DNA of 64,000 nucleotides from Flavobacterium psychrophilum (lineage in GTDB: Bacteria > Bacteroidota > Bacteroidia > Flavobacteriales > Flavobacteriaceae), in the NCBI GenBank assembly GCA_945890865.1, contig CAMDDB010000003.1, positions 146,990 through 210,989 on the forward strand, written 5' to 3'. This document shows positions 44,324-54,200 of the stretch, one piece after another (the stretch's first letter is position 1; every line of letters begins with the position of its first letter). The notes under the pieces are model-generated. The model saw only the letters and a list, made by a program, of their open reading frames with translations. It was not told the origin of the DNA and searched no databases. The translations under genes were made by a program, and so were the position numbers.

Positions 44324-44374
44324 GACAACTAAAGTCAATTGCTTGTTAAGGTTGTTGTTTTGACTTAACTTGTC
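44324..44374. promoter_or_regulatory. Paired GAC-N7-GTC operator between divergent genes
   Basis: GACAACTAAAGTC (44324-44336) and GACTTAACTTGTC (44362-44374) are each palindrome-ended (GAC...GTC) and are inverted copies of each other with 11 of 13 matches. They sit just before the WYL-regulator start and in the gap to the divergent secreted-protein gene, and are the best candidate for autoregulation by that regulator. Confidence 0.5.
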
Positions 44375-44389
44375 CCAAAATTTAAAAAA

Positions 44390-45280
44390 ATGTTTAACCA
44401 ACATAAAATTTACAGGGTTTTACAACTTATAACCCAACTCCAAAACAAGCCTTCAAAATCGGTTCGGTTTATGGCTACTTTTCTAGAATGTACCGAGCGT
44501 ACCTCCTATCGTTACATCGACCTTTTAAAACAATTGGGATTTGATGTACAAAAAGATGAGCATAATAAATTCTTTATAGTTAGAGAAAATCAATCAGAGG
44601 AACATTTTACAAGCGAAGAAGCAACCTTTTTAGTTGAAATGGTCAAAACTGTAGGAAAGGAAAATATGCTAAAGGACTCCATTCTAAAAAAAATATATTT
44701 GAAATCGGATATTTCACAACAGGCTAATGCTCTATTCAAAGCCCATTTAAGCAAATTAGTTGAAAAATTAAACAATGGCATAGCTAATAATAAGAAAGTG
44801 GTTTTAAAGCAGTACCATTCGGTTAATTCAAACAAAATTTCGGATAGGTTGGTTGAACCTATTCAGTTTACCGAAAATTATAATGCCATTTGTGCTTATG
44901 AAGTTGAAAGTCAAATTACAAAATACTTTAATTTAGAACGAATTATAGCTGTTGAAGTATTAGATAATGAACAAGAGTTTCAAAAGCTCCATAACATTGA
45001 ACCTACTGATGTATTTGGCTTTACTGAACGCAATGGAGAACAATTTGAAGTGGAATTACAATTATCACTTAGGGCATATATTCTTTTCAAAGAAGCAAAT
45101 GCTGGATTGGAAAAACACATGACTAAAATTGAAAACTCAGACCTTTACTTGTTGAAAGTCAGTATTAATAATCCAAAACCTATTATCAGTTTGATTAATG
45201 GGTTTAGAGATGAACTTAAAATCAAAGGGTCAAAAGCTTTTATCGAATATCTTAAAACAGAAGAATCATTAATAAAATAG
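44390..45280 (+). CDS. WYL-domain transcriptional regulator of the defence cluster
   Basis: A 296-residue cytoplasmic DNA-binding protein. Residues about 1-65 are a winged HTH (TERTSYRYIDLLKQLGFDVQ), residues about 145-215 a WYL-type sensor domain (KKVVLKQYHSVNSNKISDRLVEPIQF; YFNLERIIAVEVL), with a C-terminal WCX-like extension. WYL proteins such as BrxR and CapW keep phage-defence operons silent until a signal, probably nucleic acid, arrives. It stands immediately upstream of the type I restriction operon and downstream of the paired operator. The exact signal is not known. Confidence 0.82.
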   Translation: MFNQHKIYRVLQLITQLQNKPSKSVRFMATFLECTERTSYRYIDLLKQLGFDVQKDEHNKFFIVRENQSEEHFTSEEATFLVEMVKTVGKENMLKDSILKKIYLKSDISQQANALFKAHLSKLVEKLNNGIANNKKVVLKQYHSVNSNKISDRLVEPIQFTENYNAICAYEVESQITKYFNLERIIAVEVLDNEQEFQKLHNIEPTDVFGFTERNGEQFEVELQLSLRAYILFKEANAGLEKHMTKIENSDLYLLKVSINNPKPIISLINGFRDELKIKGSKAFIEYLKTEESLIK

Positions 45281-45292
45281 GTTTAATTTTCC

Positions 45293-45300
45293 TATTTTTG
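45293..45300 (+). promoter_or_regulatory. -7 box upstream of hsdM
   Basis: TATTTTTG lies 19 bases before hsdM and matches TAnnTTTG. It lies in the 39-base gap after the WYL gene; no -33 TTG is visible. Confidence 0.4.
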
Positions 45301-45319
45301 CTTTAACCAAGAAATTAAA

Positions 45320-47353
45320 ATGACAGCAGAACAACTCAAACAATTAGAAACACGTCTTTGGAAAACCGCAGACGATTTAAGAGCCAATAGTAAACTTACC
45401 GCATCAGAATATAGTTTTCCTGTATTAGGTCTTATATTTCTTCGTCAAGCGTACAATCGCTTTATTATAGCAAAACAACAAATTGAGAAAACACTACCTG
45501 TGCATCCTACACGTGGTATTCGACCAATTGAAAAAAATGATTTTCTTACTGCCAAAGCCATTTTCTTAAACGAAACTGCACAATGGTATAACATAGCAAA
45601 TCTTCCTGATAGTGCCGATTTAGGCGAATATATCAATGAAGCAATGCGTAACATTGAGAGCGAATACGAGAATCTTTTAGGTGTTTTACCTAAAGAATAC
45701 AATCTTTTCGATAAAGACCTCTTACAACGCCTTATTCGTGTTTTTAATGATGAAGCATTGAATGATGTTTCGGGCGATGTTTTCGGAAGAATCTATGAGT
45801 TTTTCTTGAATAAGTTTGCTATGATAGGTGCTCAAGAAGGCGGAGAATTTTTTACACCACCATCATTAGTAAACACCATTGTAAAAATTATTGAGCCTAA
45901 TCACGGAATCGTTGCCGATATTGCTGTAGGTTCAGCGGGTATGTTTGTGCAAACGGCTCATTTCATCGAGGAAGTAGAAGGCGTTGACCCATCTAACAAA
46001 GTGACGTTCTACGGACAAGAGAAAGCCGATACCAATACTCGATTAGCCAAAATGAATATGGCTATTCACGGATTGGAAGGGAGCATCTTGCAAGGAAACA
46101 CTTTTTATGAAGACAAACACGACTTGTTAGGTAAATGCGATTTTTTGATGGCAAATCCACCATTTAATGTGGATGGCGTAGATAAAAGTAAAGACAGCGT
46201 GAAGAAAGACCCTCGTTTGCCTTTTGGTTTACCCAAAAACGATAACGGTAACTACCTTTGGATTCAATATTTCTATTCTTTGCTGAATGAAACAGGAAGA
46301 GCAGGTTTTGTTATGGCTTCTTCGGCTTCGGATGCAGGACATTCTGAAAAAGACATTCGCCAAAAATTAGTAGAAACAGGTGCAGTAGATGTAATGGTTT
46401 CTATTGGAACTAAATTCTTCTATACTCGTTCTTTGCCTTGTACCCTTTGGTTCTTTGATAGAGAAAAGGAAAAAGACGCTCACAGAGCCAACCAAACCTT
46501 AATGCTTGACTTGAGAGACGTTTATAGAAAAGTCTCTTCTAATTTACACGATTTCACGCCCGAGCAGTTAGCCAACATTCAAGCCATTGTAGGTTTGTAT
46601 AGAGGCAAACGAGAAGTGTTTGACAAAACCGTCTCGCATTACTTCTCGACTATTAACTACCATTTAAGCCAAATCACAGCACAAGCGAATAGTTTGGCTG
46701 ATAAATACAACAAAGAACTTCAAACCACCTTTGAAAAACTATTACCCAAAGCGACTTTAGCCCAATGGAACGAAACCTTTGATGCCGATGATATTGAAAG
46801 TATCACGCAATTAGCAACCGCTTTTTCAAAAACAAAACTAACCTACAACAACACCGCAGTATTACTTACTTTAACAAAGGAAAATACTGACCAATTAAAG
46901 AAAGGAAAACGTACCTATAATAACTTTTTGAAAGCCATAAACGCTTTTGTAAAAGAAGTAGGAAAAGAGGGCGATTTGCGAAAGCAAAAAGAATGGAAAG
47001 AACAAGTTTTAGACCAACTGAAACAGATGGAATTGGACTTTGTGGACTTTAGCCACACCATAGACCAAGTGCTTTATTTTAACAAAGAAGCCCATTGGTT
47101 AGTTAGCCGTTTCCCGAAAAGCGAATATGCAGATATAGCAGGTTTGTGTAAAGTAGTTACTAAAGAAGAAATTGCTACGAACGATTACAGCCTTACAGCA
47201 GGACGATATGTAGGCGTTGCACCTCAAATAGACGAAGATATTGATTACGAAGAACGAATGGGGGAAATTAAAGTAGAACTACAAAGTTTGAATGAAGAAG
47301 CCATTACTCTTGCAGAACAAATACAGATTAACCTTAATGAATTGGGATTATGA
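45320..47353 (+). CDS. hsdM: Type I restriction-modification methyltransferase subunit
   Basis: A 677-residue N6-adenine methyltransferase that protects the host DNA. The N-terminal HsdM helical domain (TAEQLKQLETRLWKTADDLR) precedes the catalytic domain with motif IV NPPFNV (in CDFLMANPPFN) near residue 280. Motif I reads ADIAVGSAGMFVQTAHF, with Ile-Ala-Val where DPACGSGGMF is usual, a notable variant that lacks the Pro and Cys but keeps the glycine turn. The C-terminus is coiled-coil-rich. The last base pairs overlap hsdS by ATGA. Confidence 0.93.
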   Translation: MTAEQLKQLETRLWKTADDLRANSKLTASEYSFPVLGLIFLRQAYNRFIIAKQQIEKTLPVHPTRGIRPIEKNDFLTAKAIFLNETAQWYNIANLPDSADLGEYINEAMRNIESEYENLLGVLPKEYNLFDKDLLQRLIRVFNDEALNDVSGDVFGRIYEFFLNKFAMIGAQEGGEFFTPPSLVNTIVKIIEPNHGIVADIAVGSAGMFVQTAHFIEEVEGVDPSNKVTFYGQEKADTNTRLAKMNMAIHGLEGSILQGNTFYEDKHDLLGKCDFLMANPPFNVDGVDKSKDSVKKDPRLPFGLPKNDNGNYLWIQYFYSLLNETGRAGFVMASSASDAGHSEKDIRQKLVETGAVDVMVSIGTKFFYTRSLPCTLWFFDREKEKDAHRANQTLMLDLRDVYRKVSSNLHDFTPEQLANIQAIVGLYRGKREVFDKTVSHYFSTINYHLSQITAQANSLADKYNKELQTTFEKLLPKATLAQWNETFDADDIESITQLATAFSKTKLTYNNTAVLLTLTKENTDQLKKGKRTYNNFLKAINAFVKEVGKEGDLRKQKEWKEQVLDQLKQMELDFVDFSHTIDQVLYFNKEAHWLVSRFPKSEYADIAGLCKVVTKEEIATNDYSLTAGRYVGVAPQIDEDIDYEERMGEIKVELQSLNEEAITLAEQIQINLNELGL

Positions 47354-48504
47354 GTAATTGGGAAGAAGTAAGATTGTCAGAGATTTCAAATATGATAAAA
47401 AGAGGTATTTCGCCTAAATATATTGAAGATGGAGGTTTGCCAATTATAAATCAAAAGTGTATCAGAAATAATGTCGTTTCGTTAGAATTTTCAAGAAGAT
47501 GTAGCAATGAAAAAATAATTGCAGAAGAGAAATTGATAAAAGTTGGCGATGTCTTAGTGAACTCAACAGGAGCAGGAACACTTGGCAGAACAGGATGGAT
47601 TAAGGAATTAACAGAGCCGACTACTGTTGATTCTCACGTTACAATTGTTAGACCAAATCAAATTTTAGTTTCTGACAAATTTATTGCTCTATATTTATCT
47701 CTTAAAGAAAATGAAATTGAATTAATGGGTAAAGGAGCGACTAATCAAACAGAATTGTCGGCATCAATTTTAGGAACATTAAAAATAAACCTTCCACCAC
47801 TCGATACCCAAAAACGAATCGCATCCATTTTATCAAATTACGATGATTTAATTGAAAACAACCTTAAACGCATTAAGTTATTAGAAGAAACGGCTCAAAA
47901 TATTTACAAAGAATGGTTTGTGAACTACCGTTTTCCTAATTATGAACATTCGGAGTTTGATGCGGAAAGTGGATTGCCTGTGGGGTGGTCTATTGATATT
48001 ATAGGAAATCAATTGCTGACGATAAAGCGTAACGGTAAACTAAAAACAGACGATTATGAATTAGAAGGCAAATTTCCAATTATAGACCAAGCAAATGGAT
48101 TTATTGCAGGTTATACTAACAATGAGGAAGTTGTTCAAGATTTGCATCTCCCTATTGTGGTTTTTGGCGACCATACAAGAAGAGTGAAATTTGTAAATTT
48201 CCCTTTTGTTTCAGGAGCAGATGGTACTCAATTAATGTTCCCAAAAAATGAAAATTTACTCCCTGCTTATTTTTATTTGTCAATAAATAATATTGACCTC
48301 TCAAATTATGCTTACGCAAGACATTATAAGTTTATGAAGGAACAGCCAATTATAATTCCTGATGAAAAAACATTGGATGAGTTTAATAAAAAAGCATATC
48401 CAATGCTTGAGCAAACAATTCAACTGTTGAATTACAACCAAAAACTCAAAGAAGCAAGAGATATAATGTTACCAAGATTGATGAATAGAACGATAGAAGT
48501 TTAG
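47350..48504 (+). CDS. hsdS: Type I restriction-modification specificity subunit
   Basis: A 384-residue DNA-recognition subunit with two target-recognition domains joined by helices. TRD1 begins WEEVRLSEISNMIKRGISPKYI and ends near LPPLDTQKRIASILSNYDD, the conserved central helix start; TRD2 starts LPVGWSIDIIGNQLL and is followed by the C-terminal helix NQKLKEARDIMLPRLMNR. Each domain binds half of a bipartite site whose sequence cannot be read from protein alone. It overlaps hsdM by 4 bases; the following TIR-like gene begins 64 bases later. Confidence 0.92.
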   Translation: MSNWEEVRLSEISNMIKRGISPKYIEDGGLPIINQKCIRNNVVSLEFSRRCSNEKIIAEEKLIKVGDVLVNSTGAGTLGRTGWIKELTEPTTVDSHVTIVRPNQILVSDKFIALYLSLKENEIELMGKGATNQTELSASILGTLKINLPPLDTQKRIASILSNYDDLIENNLKRIKLLEETAQNIYKEWFVNYRFPNYEHSEFDAESGLPVGWSIDIIGNQLLTIKRNGKLKTDDYELEGKFPIIDQANGFIAGYTNNEEVVQDLHLPIVVFGDHTRRVKFVNFPFVSGADGTQLMFPKNENLLPAYFYLSINNIDLSNYAYARHYKFMKEQPIIIPDEKTLDEFNKKAYPMLEQTIQLLNYNQKLKEARDIMLPRLMNRTIEV

Positions 48505-48568
48505 TTTAATTGTTATAAACTATAATTTAGAACCATAAAATTAAAGAAAATTAAAATCAAGAATAAAT

Positions 48569-49153
48569 ATGGGACATAGATGCTTTATTTCATTTAAAAC
48601 ACAAGATTCAAATTATAAAAAATATATTCAAGATGAACTTGAAGTTGATATGATAGACCATTCATTAGATGAGGCAATTAATTCGACTGATGAAGATTAT
48701 ATTATGCGTAAAATTCGAGAAGATTATCTTTCAGATTCTACAGTAACTATTTTTTTAATAGGTAATTATTGCGGGGAATTTTCATTTTTACAAAATCAAA
48801 ATTTTATAAAAAGAGAATTGCAAGCATCATTGTACAATGGGCAAGACAACACTAAAAACGGAATTTTAGGAGTTGTATTACCAAATGTTTATGATTCAAT
48901 TTATTTAGGAACTAACTCTTGTCTAACTTGTGGAGGTAGTCATTCTATTATAAAAATCGATGATGCAACAACCATTAAAGAGTTTTCATATAATTATTAT
49001 ATTCCTAATGAAAAATGCTCTTGGTCAGAGGAGGATAGATATTGTGTTTTAACTAAATGGGAAGATTTTATTAAATCACCAAATGATTACATTGACCAAG
49101 CGTTCAATAAAAGGAAAAGTCAAATATCAAGTAAAACTAAAGTAAAACCATAG
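48569..49153 (+). CDS. TIR-like (ThsB/DUF1863-type) protein
   Basis: A 194-residue cytoplasmic protein with a TIR-like fold of the MTH538/ThsB type. It opens HRCFISFKTQDSNYKKYIQDEL (first strand and helix), followed by SDSTVTIFLIG (a central strand) and NFIKRELQASL, where E83 lies where TIR domains keep their catalytic glutamate. VVLPNVYDS matches a later strand, and a CLTCGG motif is extra. Such proteins cleave NAD+ and make signal nucleotides in Thoeris and related defences. The following SLATT membrane gene begins one base before its stop, so they form a pair. Confidence 0.75.
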   Translation: MGHRCFISFKTQDSNYKKYIQDELEVDMIDHSLDEAINSTDEDYIMRKIREDYLSDSTVTIFLIGNYCGEFSFLQNQNFIKRELQASLYNGQDNTKNGILGVVLPNVYDSIYLGTNSCLTCGGSHSIIKIDDATTIKEFSYNYYIPNEKCSWSEEDRYCVLTKWEDFIKSPNDYIDQAFNKRKSQISSKTKVKP

Positions 49154-50037
49154 TGTTAGAATCAGAATTTCCCAATTATTTCCAAGCATCTGATAAAGCA
49201 TCAGTTGATGCTCAATCAACATATCTTAATATAATAAGAATAGATTTAATTTCAATGATTATAGCATCTGCTTTGGCATTATATAATTATCAGCAAGTTG
49301 AATCAAAACTTTATGTTTATGGTATTTCGGGTTTTTTATTACTATTAAGTTTGATTTTAACTATTATTCTTAAAAGTAAAAAATATGAAGATACTTGGTA
49401 TCAAGGAAGGGCTTTAGCAGAATCCTGCAAAACATTAACTTGGCGATTTGTTACTTGTTCAGAATTTTTTGAAAATACAATTCCTGAAATTGAAGTAAAA
49501 GAAAGATTTGTGGAAAGGTTGAAAGAATTATCAGAGGAATTCAAAGATTTAAGAAGTAGTTTAAATTCTAAAATATTAAATCTTCCTGTTATTTCAAATA
49601 AGATGATTGAATTAAGAAATTTAGGAACATTTGAAAGAAAACAAAATTACATAGCGAACAGAATAGAAAATCAAAAAAATTGGTATTCAGAAAAAGCAGA
49701 ATTTAATAAATCAAAATATAATTTATGGTTTGGGGTAATAATTTTATTTCAAGGATTAGCATTAATAAGTGTTGTATTCTTAATTAAATTTCCTGATTGT
49801 AATTATAATTTAGTTGGTTTTTTCACAACAATCGCTTCTTCTGCAATAAGTTGGTTACAACTTAAACAACATCAAGAATTAAAACAAGCATACACAACTG
49901 CAAGCCAAGAATTAAATTTCATTGTAACTCTTTCAGAAAAAGTAAATTCAGATGATGAACTTTCTAAATTTGTTTTAGATTCTGAAAATGCAATTTCAAG
50001 AGAGCATACTTTATGGTTAGCACAGAAAAGAAAATAG
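49153..50037 (+). CDS. SLATT/DUF4231-type four-TM membrane protein
   Basis: A 294-residue membrane protein. Two hydrophobic helices at about 30-46 and 55-73 and two at about 191-211 and 217-236 frame soluble helical parts. WYQGRALAESCKTLTWRFVT and WYSEKAEFNKSKYNLWFG are the hallmark SLATT/DUF4231 stretches. SLATT proteins are predicted pore-forming effectors gated by nucleotide signals (Burroughs and Aravind SMODS/SLATT analyses). It overlaps the TIR-like gene by one base (GTG start or TTAG-type junction: stop TAG then GTG), making a sensor-effector pair inside a type I restriction operon. Confidence 0.75.
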   Translation: MLESEFPNYFQASDKASVDAQSTYLNIIRIDLISMIIASALALYNYQQVESKLYVYGISGFLLLLSLILTIILKSKKYEDTWYQGRALAESCKTLTWRFVTCSEFFENTIPEIEVKERFVERLKELSEEFKDLRSSLNSKILNLPVISNKMIELRNLGTFERKQNYIANRIENQKNWYSEKAEFNKSKYNLWFGVIILFQGLALISVVFLIKFPDCNYNLVGFFTTIASSAISWLQLKQHQELKQAYTTASQELNFIVTLSEKVNSDDELSKFVLDSENAISREHTLWLAQKRK

Positions 50038-50132
50038 GTTCTAAAATAGGATTTTTTAACATTAAACTATTTTAAATATTAATTTTTAAATCTAAAAGTT
50101 TAAAATAATTTTTTAATTTAAATTTTTAAGTT

Positions 50133-50166
50133 TAAATTTGCGAAAATATTTAAATCTATAGATTTA
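50133..50166 (+). promoter_or_regulatory. Promoter and start-codon-overlapping operator of the mystery A gene
   Basis: TAAATTTG (50133-50140) is a -7 box. TAAATCTATAGATTTA (50151-50166) is a perfect 16-base palindrome ending on the A of the ATG. The half-site TAAATCTA recurs directly at 50087-50094. This is a probable autoregulatory site for the XRE protein it precedes. Confidence 0.6.
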
Positions 50167-50630
50167 TGAAAAACACAAAACAACAGTTGATATTAGAACA
50201 AGTAGATAAAAAGTTACAGTCTTTTCAATCACTTAAAGAAAATACAATTCCCACAAAAGGTTGGGTAAACACAGTGCGTACTGCTTTAAAAATGTCATTA
50301 CGTCAATTAGGAAATCGAGTAAGTTTCTCTGCTCAACACATAAAACAGTTAGAAAGTAGGGAAGCAAATGGTACAATTTCAATTAATTCATTAAAAGAAG
50401 TTGCTAATGCTATGGACATGCAGTTGGTGTACGGTTTTGTTTCCAAACACGAATCGTTAGAGCAAATGATTGAAAAGCGTGCAAAGGAGTTAGCCACCGA
50501 GATTGTAATGCGCACCAATAATACTATGACGTTGGAAGACCAACAAAATTCAAAGGAACGCATCGAAAAAGCGATTGCTCAAAAAACAAATGAGATTAAA
50601 AGTGAAATGCCAAAATACTTATGGGATTAA
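50166..50630 (+). CDS. Mobile mystery protein A (XRE-family HTH)
   Basis: A 154-residue cytoplasmic protein of the TIGR02612-type family. It opens with LILEQVDKKLQSFQ and GWVNTVRTALKMSLRQLGNRVS, the family's signature, followed by an XRE helix-turn-helix (about 45-80; FSAQHIKQLESREANGTISINSL). The C-terminal helical half is lysine- and glutamate-rich. It is always coupled with the Fic-type mystery protein B; here they overlap by 10 bases. Function as antitoxin-like regulator of the Fic protein is plausible. A palindromic operator overlaps its start codon. Confidence 0.85.
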   Translation: MKNTKQQLILEQVDKKLQSFQSLKENTIPTKGWVNTVRTALKMSLRQLGNRVSFSAQHIKQLESREANGTISINSLKEVANAMDMQLVYGFVSKHESLEQMIEKRAKELATEIVMRTNNTMTLEDQQNSKERIEKAIAQKTNEIKSEMPKYLWD

Positions 50631-51217
50631 CGATTGAATATATAGACGGACAAACGCCATTAGACGAAGAGGAAAAAGAAGGATTGCGAATTCCTTCTAT
50701 AACCACTCGGGAGGAATTGGACGAATTTGAGCAACTCAATATCGAGAAAGCAATTCAGTGGACTTTTGGTAAAAAACTAAAAGCAGAACAACTGTTTTCG
50801 GAAAAGTTTATTAAAGACCTACACAAGCGTATGTATGGCGAAGTTTGGAAATGGGCAGGTACTTTTAGAACCTCTGAAAAGAACATTGGTATCAAGAGTT
50901 ATCTAATAGGCATTGAACTGAAACAGTTATTGGATGATGCAGTATTTTGGCAGGAAAAAAACACGTATGATTCGGAAGAATTAGCGATTCGATTTAAACA
51001 TCGTTTGGTAAGCATCCATTGTTTTGCCAACGGAAATGGAAGACATTCTCGTTTGATTGCAGATTTGATAATGGAAAAATTATATAACAACAAATTCTTT
51101 TCTTGGGGCAGTGCAAATTTAGTGAAAGCCACCGAAGCAAGGAGCAATTATATACAGGCAGTTAGAAAGGCGGATAAAAATGATATTCAGCCCCTAATTG
51201 CCTTTGCAAAATCATAA
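50621..51217 (+). CDS. Mobile mystery protein B (Fic-domain)
   Basis: A 198-residue Fic-family protein of the TIGR02613 type, with the family opening LTIEYIDGQTPLDEEEKEGL and GELDEF-like motif TTREELDEFEQLNIEKAIQW. The Fic active motif is HCFANGNGRHSR (about residues 131-142), with the catalytic His and the final Arg present; the HxFx[DE]GNGR acidic residue is Asn here, which may lower AMP-transfer activity. It overlaps mystery A by 10 bases and precedes hsdR by 3 bases. The pair is regularly lodged in type I restriction operons. Confidence 0.87.
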   Translation: MGLTIEYIDGQTPLDEEEKEGLRIPSITTREELDEFEQLNIEKAIQWTFGKKLKAEQLFSEKFIKDLHKRMYGEVWKWAGTFRTSEKNIGIKSYLIGIELKQLLDDAVFWQEKNTYDSEELAIRFKHRLVSIHCFANGNGRHSRLIADLIMEKLYNNKFFSWGSANLVKATEARSNYIQAVRKADKNDIQPLIAFAKS

Positions 51218-51220
51218 CTT

Positions 51221-54200
51221 ATGGGAAACAACTATTCAGAAGACCAATTGATTGAACAGACTTGTATTGATATATTCAAAACTCAATTACATTGGGAAAT
51301 TGCCAACGTCTATCAAGGGGAAACCTTTGGAGAAAACGGTACTATTGGAAGACATAGTGAAGCAGATGTTTTACTAAAAAATAGGTTCTTGGAGGCAATC
51401 CAAAAACTGAATCCGAATCTACCTGTTTCCGCTTATGAATTGGCTTATGAAATCATAAATAGTGATGATGCCACCAAGAGTTTGCCTGACCTGAATTTTG
51501 AGAAACACAACTACTTAAAAGAAGGTATTCCTGTAACCTACAAAAACGACAAAGGCGAAATTGTCCGAAACAAGAAAATCAAGGTCTTTGATTTTGAAGT
51601 AGTGGAGAACAATAATTTTTTAGCGGTTCAGCAACTATGGGTTGAAGGCAAATCAAAGCGTAGAAAGCGTCCTGATATTGTTGGGTTTGTAAATGGTATT
51701 CCTTTATTGTTTATTGAACTCAAAGCGCACCATCGAAAAATTAAAGTGGCTTTTGAAACCAATTTAAAAGATTACAAGCAGACCATTCCGAAAATGTTTC
51801 ATACCAATGCTTTTATTATTTTAAGTAATGGTTTTGAAAGTAAGATTGGAGCAATCACTTCTAAATATGAGCATTTTCACGATTGGAAACGTATCACTGA
51901 AGAGCAAGAAGGTATTATTAGTTTAGATGGAATTCTAAAAGGTGTTTGCGAGAAAAACAGGATAATAGATTTGTTTGAGAACTTTGTATTATTTGATAAT
52001 TCTATTGGTTCAATTGTAAAATTGATTGCTCGAAACCATCAATTTATTGGTGTAAACAAGGCGGTAGAACATTTTGTTTCAGTTCAAGAACAGGCAAAAA
52101 AAGGTTTTATTTCAAAAGAAGACGCACAGAAATTAGGAGTGTTTTGGCATACTCAAGGAAGTGGTAAGAGTTATTCGATGGTATTCCTTTGTCAAAAGAT
52201 ATTACGTGCTTTAGGAGGTGGTTATACCTTCTTATTGGTAACAGATAGAACGGAATTAGATACACAAATATATAATACTTTTACAGGAGTTGGAGCAGTT
52301 CAAGATGTGAATGTAAAAGCCACAAGTGGAGAAAACCTGAAAGAATTATTAAAAACTGACCAACGCTATATTTTTTCGTTAATACATAAATTCAACTTTG
52401 ATGAGGTTATTACCGAAAGGGATAATATTATCGTAATTTCTGATGAGGCACACAGAACTCAAGGAGGTTCGTTAGCAATGAATTTACGTAAGGCATTACC
52501 TAACGCATCGTTTATAGGATTTACAGGTACACCATTGTTTAAAGACGATGAACTTACCCGAAGAATCTTTGGGGAATATGTTTCTAAATATGATTTCAAG
52601 CGTTCCATAGAAGATGGTGCAACCGTGCCATTATACTATGAAAATAGAGGCGAAAAGTTACGATTAGACAATCCAATTATCAATGAGCAGATTAGAGAAG
52701 CCATTGAGCAGGAAGATTTAGATGACGACCAACAAGCCAAACTAAAGAAACTGTTTGCAAGGGAATATCCAATACTTACGGCTGAAAAAAGATTACGAGC
52801 AATCGCAAAAGATGTGGTTACACATTTTAACGGAAGGGGTTACAAAGGCAAAGCGATGTTTGTTGCTATGGACAAAGTAACGGCAGTTAAAATGTATGAT
52901 TTGATTTCTGAAGAGTGGGCAGTCTATTTGGAAACCCGTAAAAAGGAAATCGAAAAAATTACAGATTTGCAGGAACAACTTTCGCAACAGCGAGAATGGG
53001 ATTGGGCTAAAGAAACTGAAATTAGTGTAGTAGTAAGTCACGAACAGAATGAAATAGATAAATTTGAAGCGTGGGGATTGGATATTGAACCGCACCGCTT
53101 GAAAATGAATACTCGTAACCTTGAAGAAGATTTCAAGGCTGAAAACCACCCATTCCGAATTGCTATCGTATGCGCAATGTGGATTACAGGCTTCGATGTC
53201 AAGAGTTTATCGACTTTGTATTTAGATAAGCCAATGAAATCGCATACTTTGATGCAGACTATTGCAAGAGCGAATAGAGTTCACGAGGATAAAAACAACG
53301 GTCTTATTGTTGACTATATAGAAACCTACAAGGCATTATTAGAAGCATTAGCGATTTATGGCGATAGTGGAAGTAAAGGAACACCAATTGGAACAGATGA
53401 TGTTCCTGTTAGACCATTAGAAGAACTAATTGCTGATTTAGAAGAAACCATACAAGCAACGGAATTATTTTTAGAAGATGATTGTAAATTTAAACTAACT
53501 AAAATAATTAATGCAGAAGATAATTTATATCGAATTAAATTTATAGAAGAAGGATATAATGCACTTTGCAAAAATGACGAAACCCGAAATAAATTTGGCA
53601 TATTAGCGAGAGAGGTGTTCAAGAAATACAAGGCTTTAATGCCTGATAATTCAATATATGATTTCAAAGACAAAAGAGATGCTATAAACGCCTTGTATTC
53701 GTTAATGAATGATAAGATTGACGAAGCCGATGTTACCCATATAGTTTCTCGAGTTCAGAATGTTGTAAACCAATCCATAGAGAGTTTAAATATGGTAATG
53801 GAACAGGCTGAAGGATATGGACAAAAAATAGATTTAAGTGGTTTAGACTTTAAGAAAATTGAAGAGGAGTTTTTGAAAATTGAAGGGAACAAAAATATTG
53901 CCGTTCAATCATTAAAAGACAGAGTAGCCAAGAAAATGAACCGTTTACTTGACCAAAATCCGATGCGAATTGACTTTTACGAACGTTATCAAGAAATTAT
54001 AGAGAACTATAATAACGGTAAAGAATACGCAACTGTAAAGGAGTTATTTGACGCCTTGATATTACTGTTAGGAGATTTATCAGAAGAAGAGAAACGAGCA
54101 GAACGAGAGTTGTTAGACGAAGATGAATTAACGGTTTTTGATATGCTCAACAGAGATAAAAAAATCAGTGACAATGAAAAAGTTGAGGTAAAAGATACAG

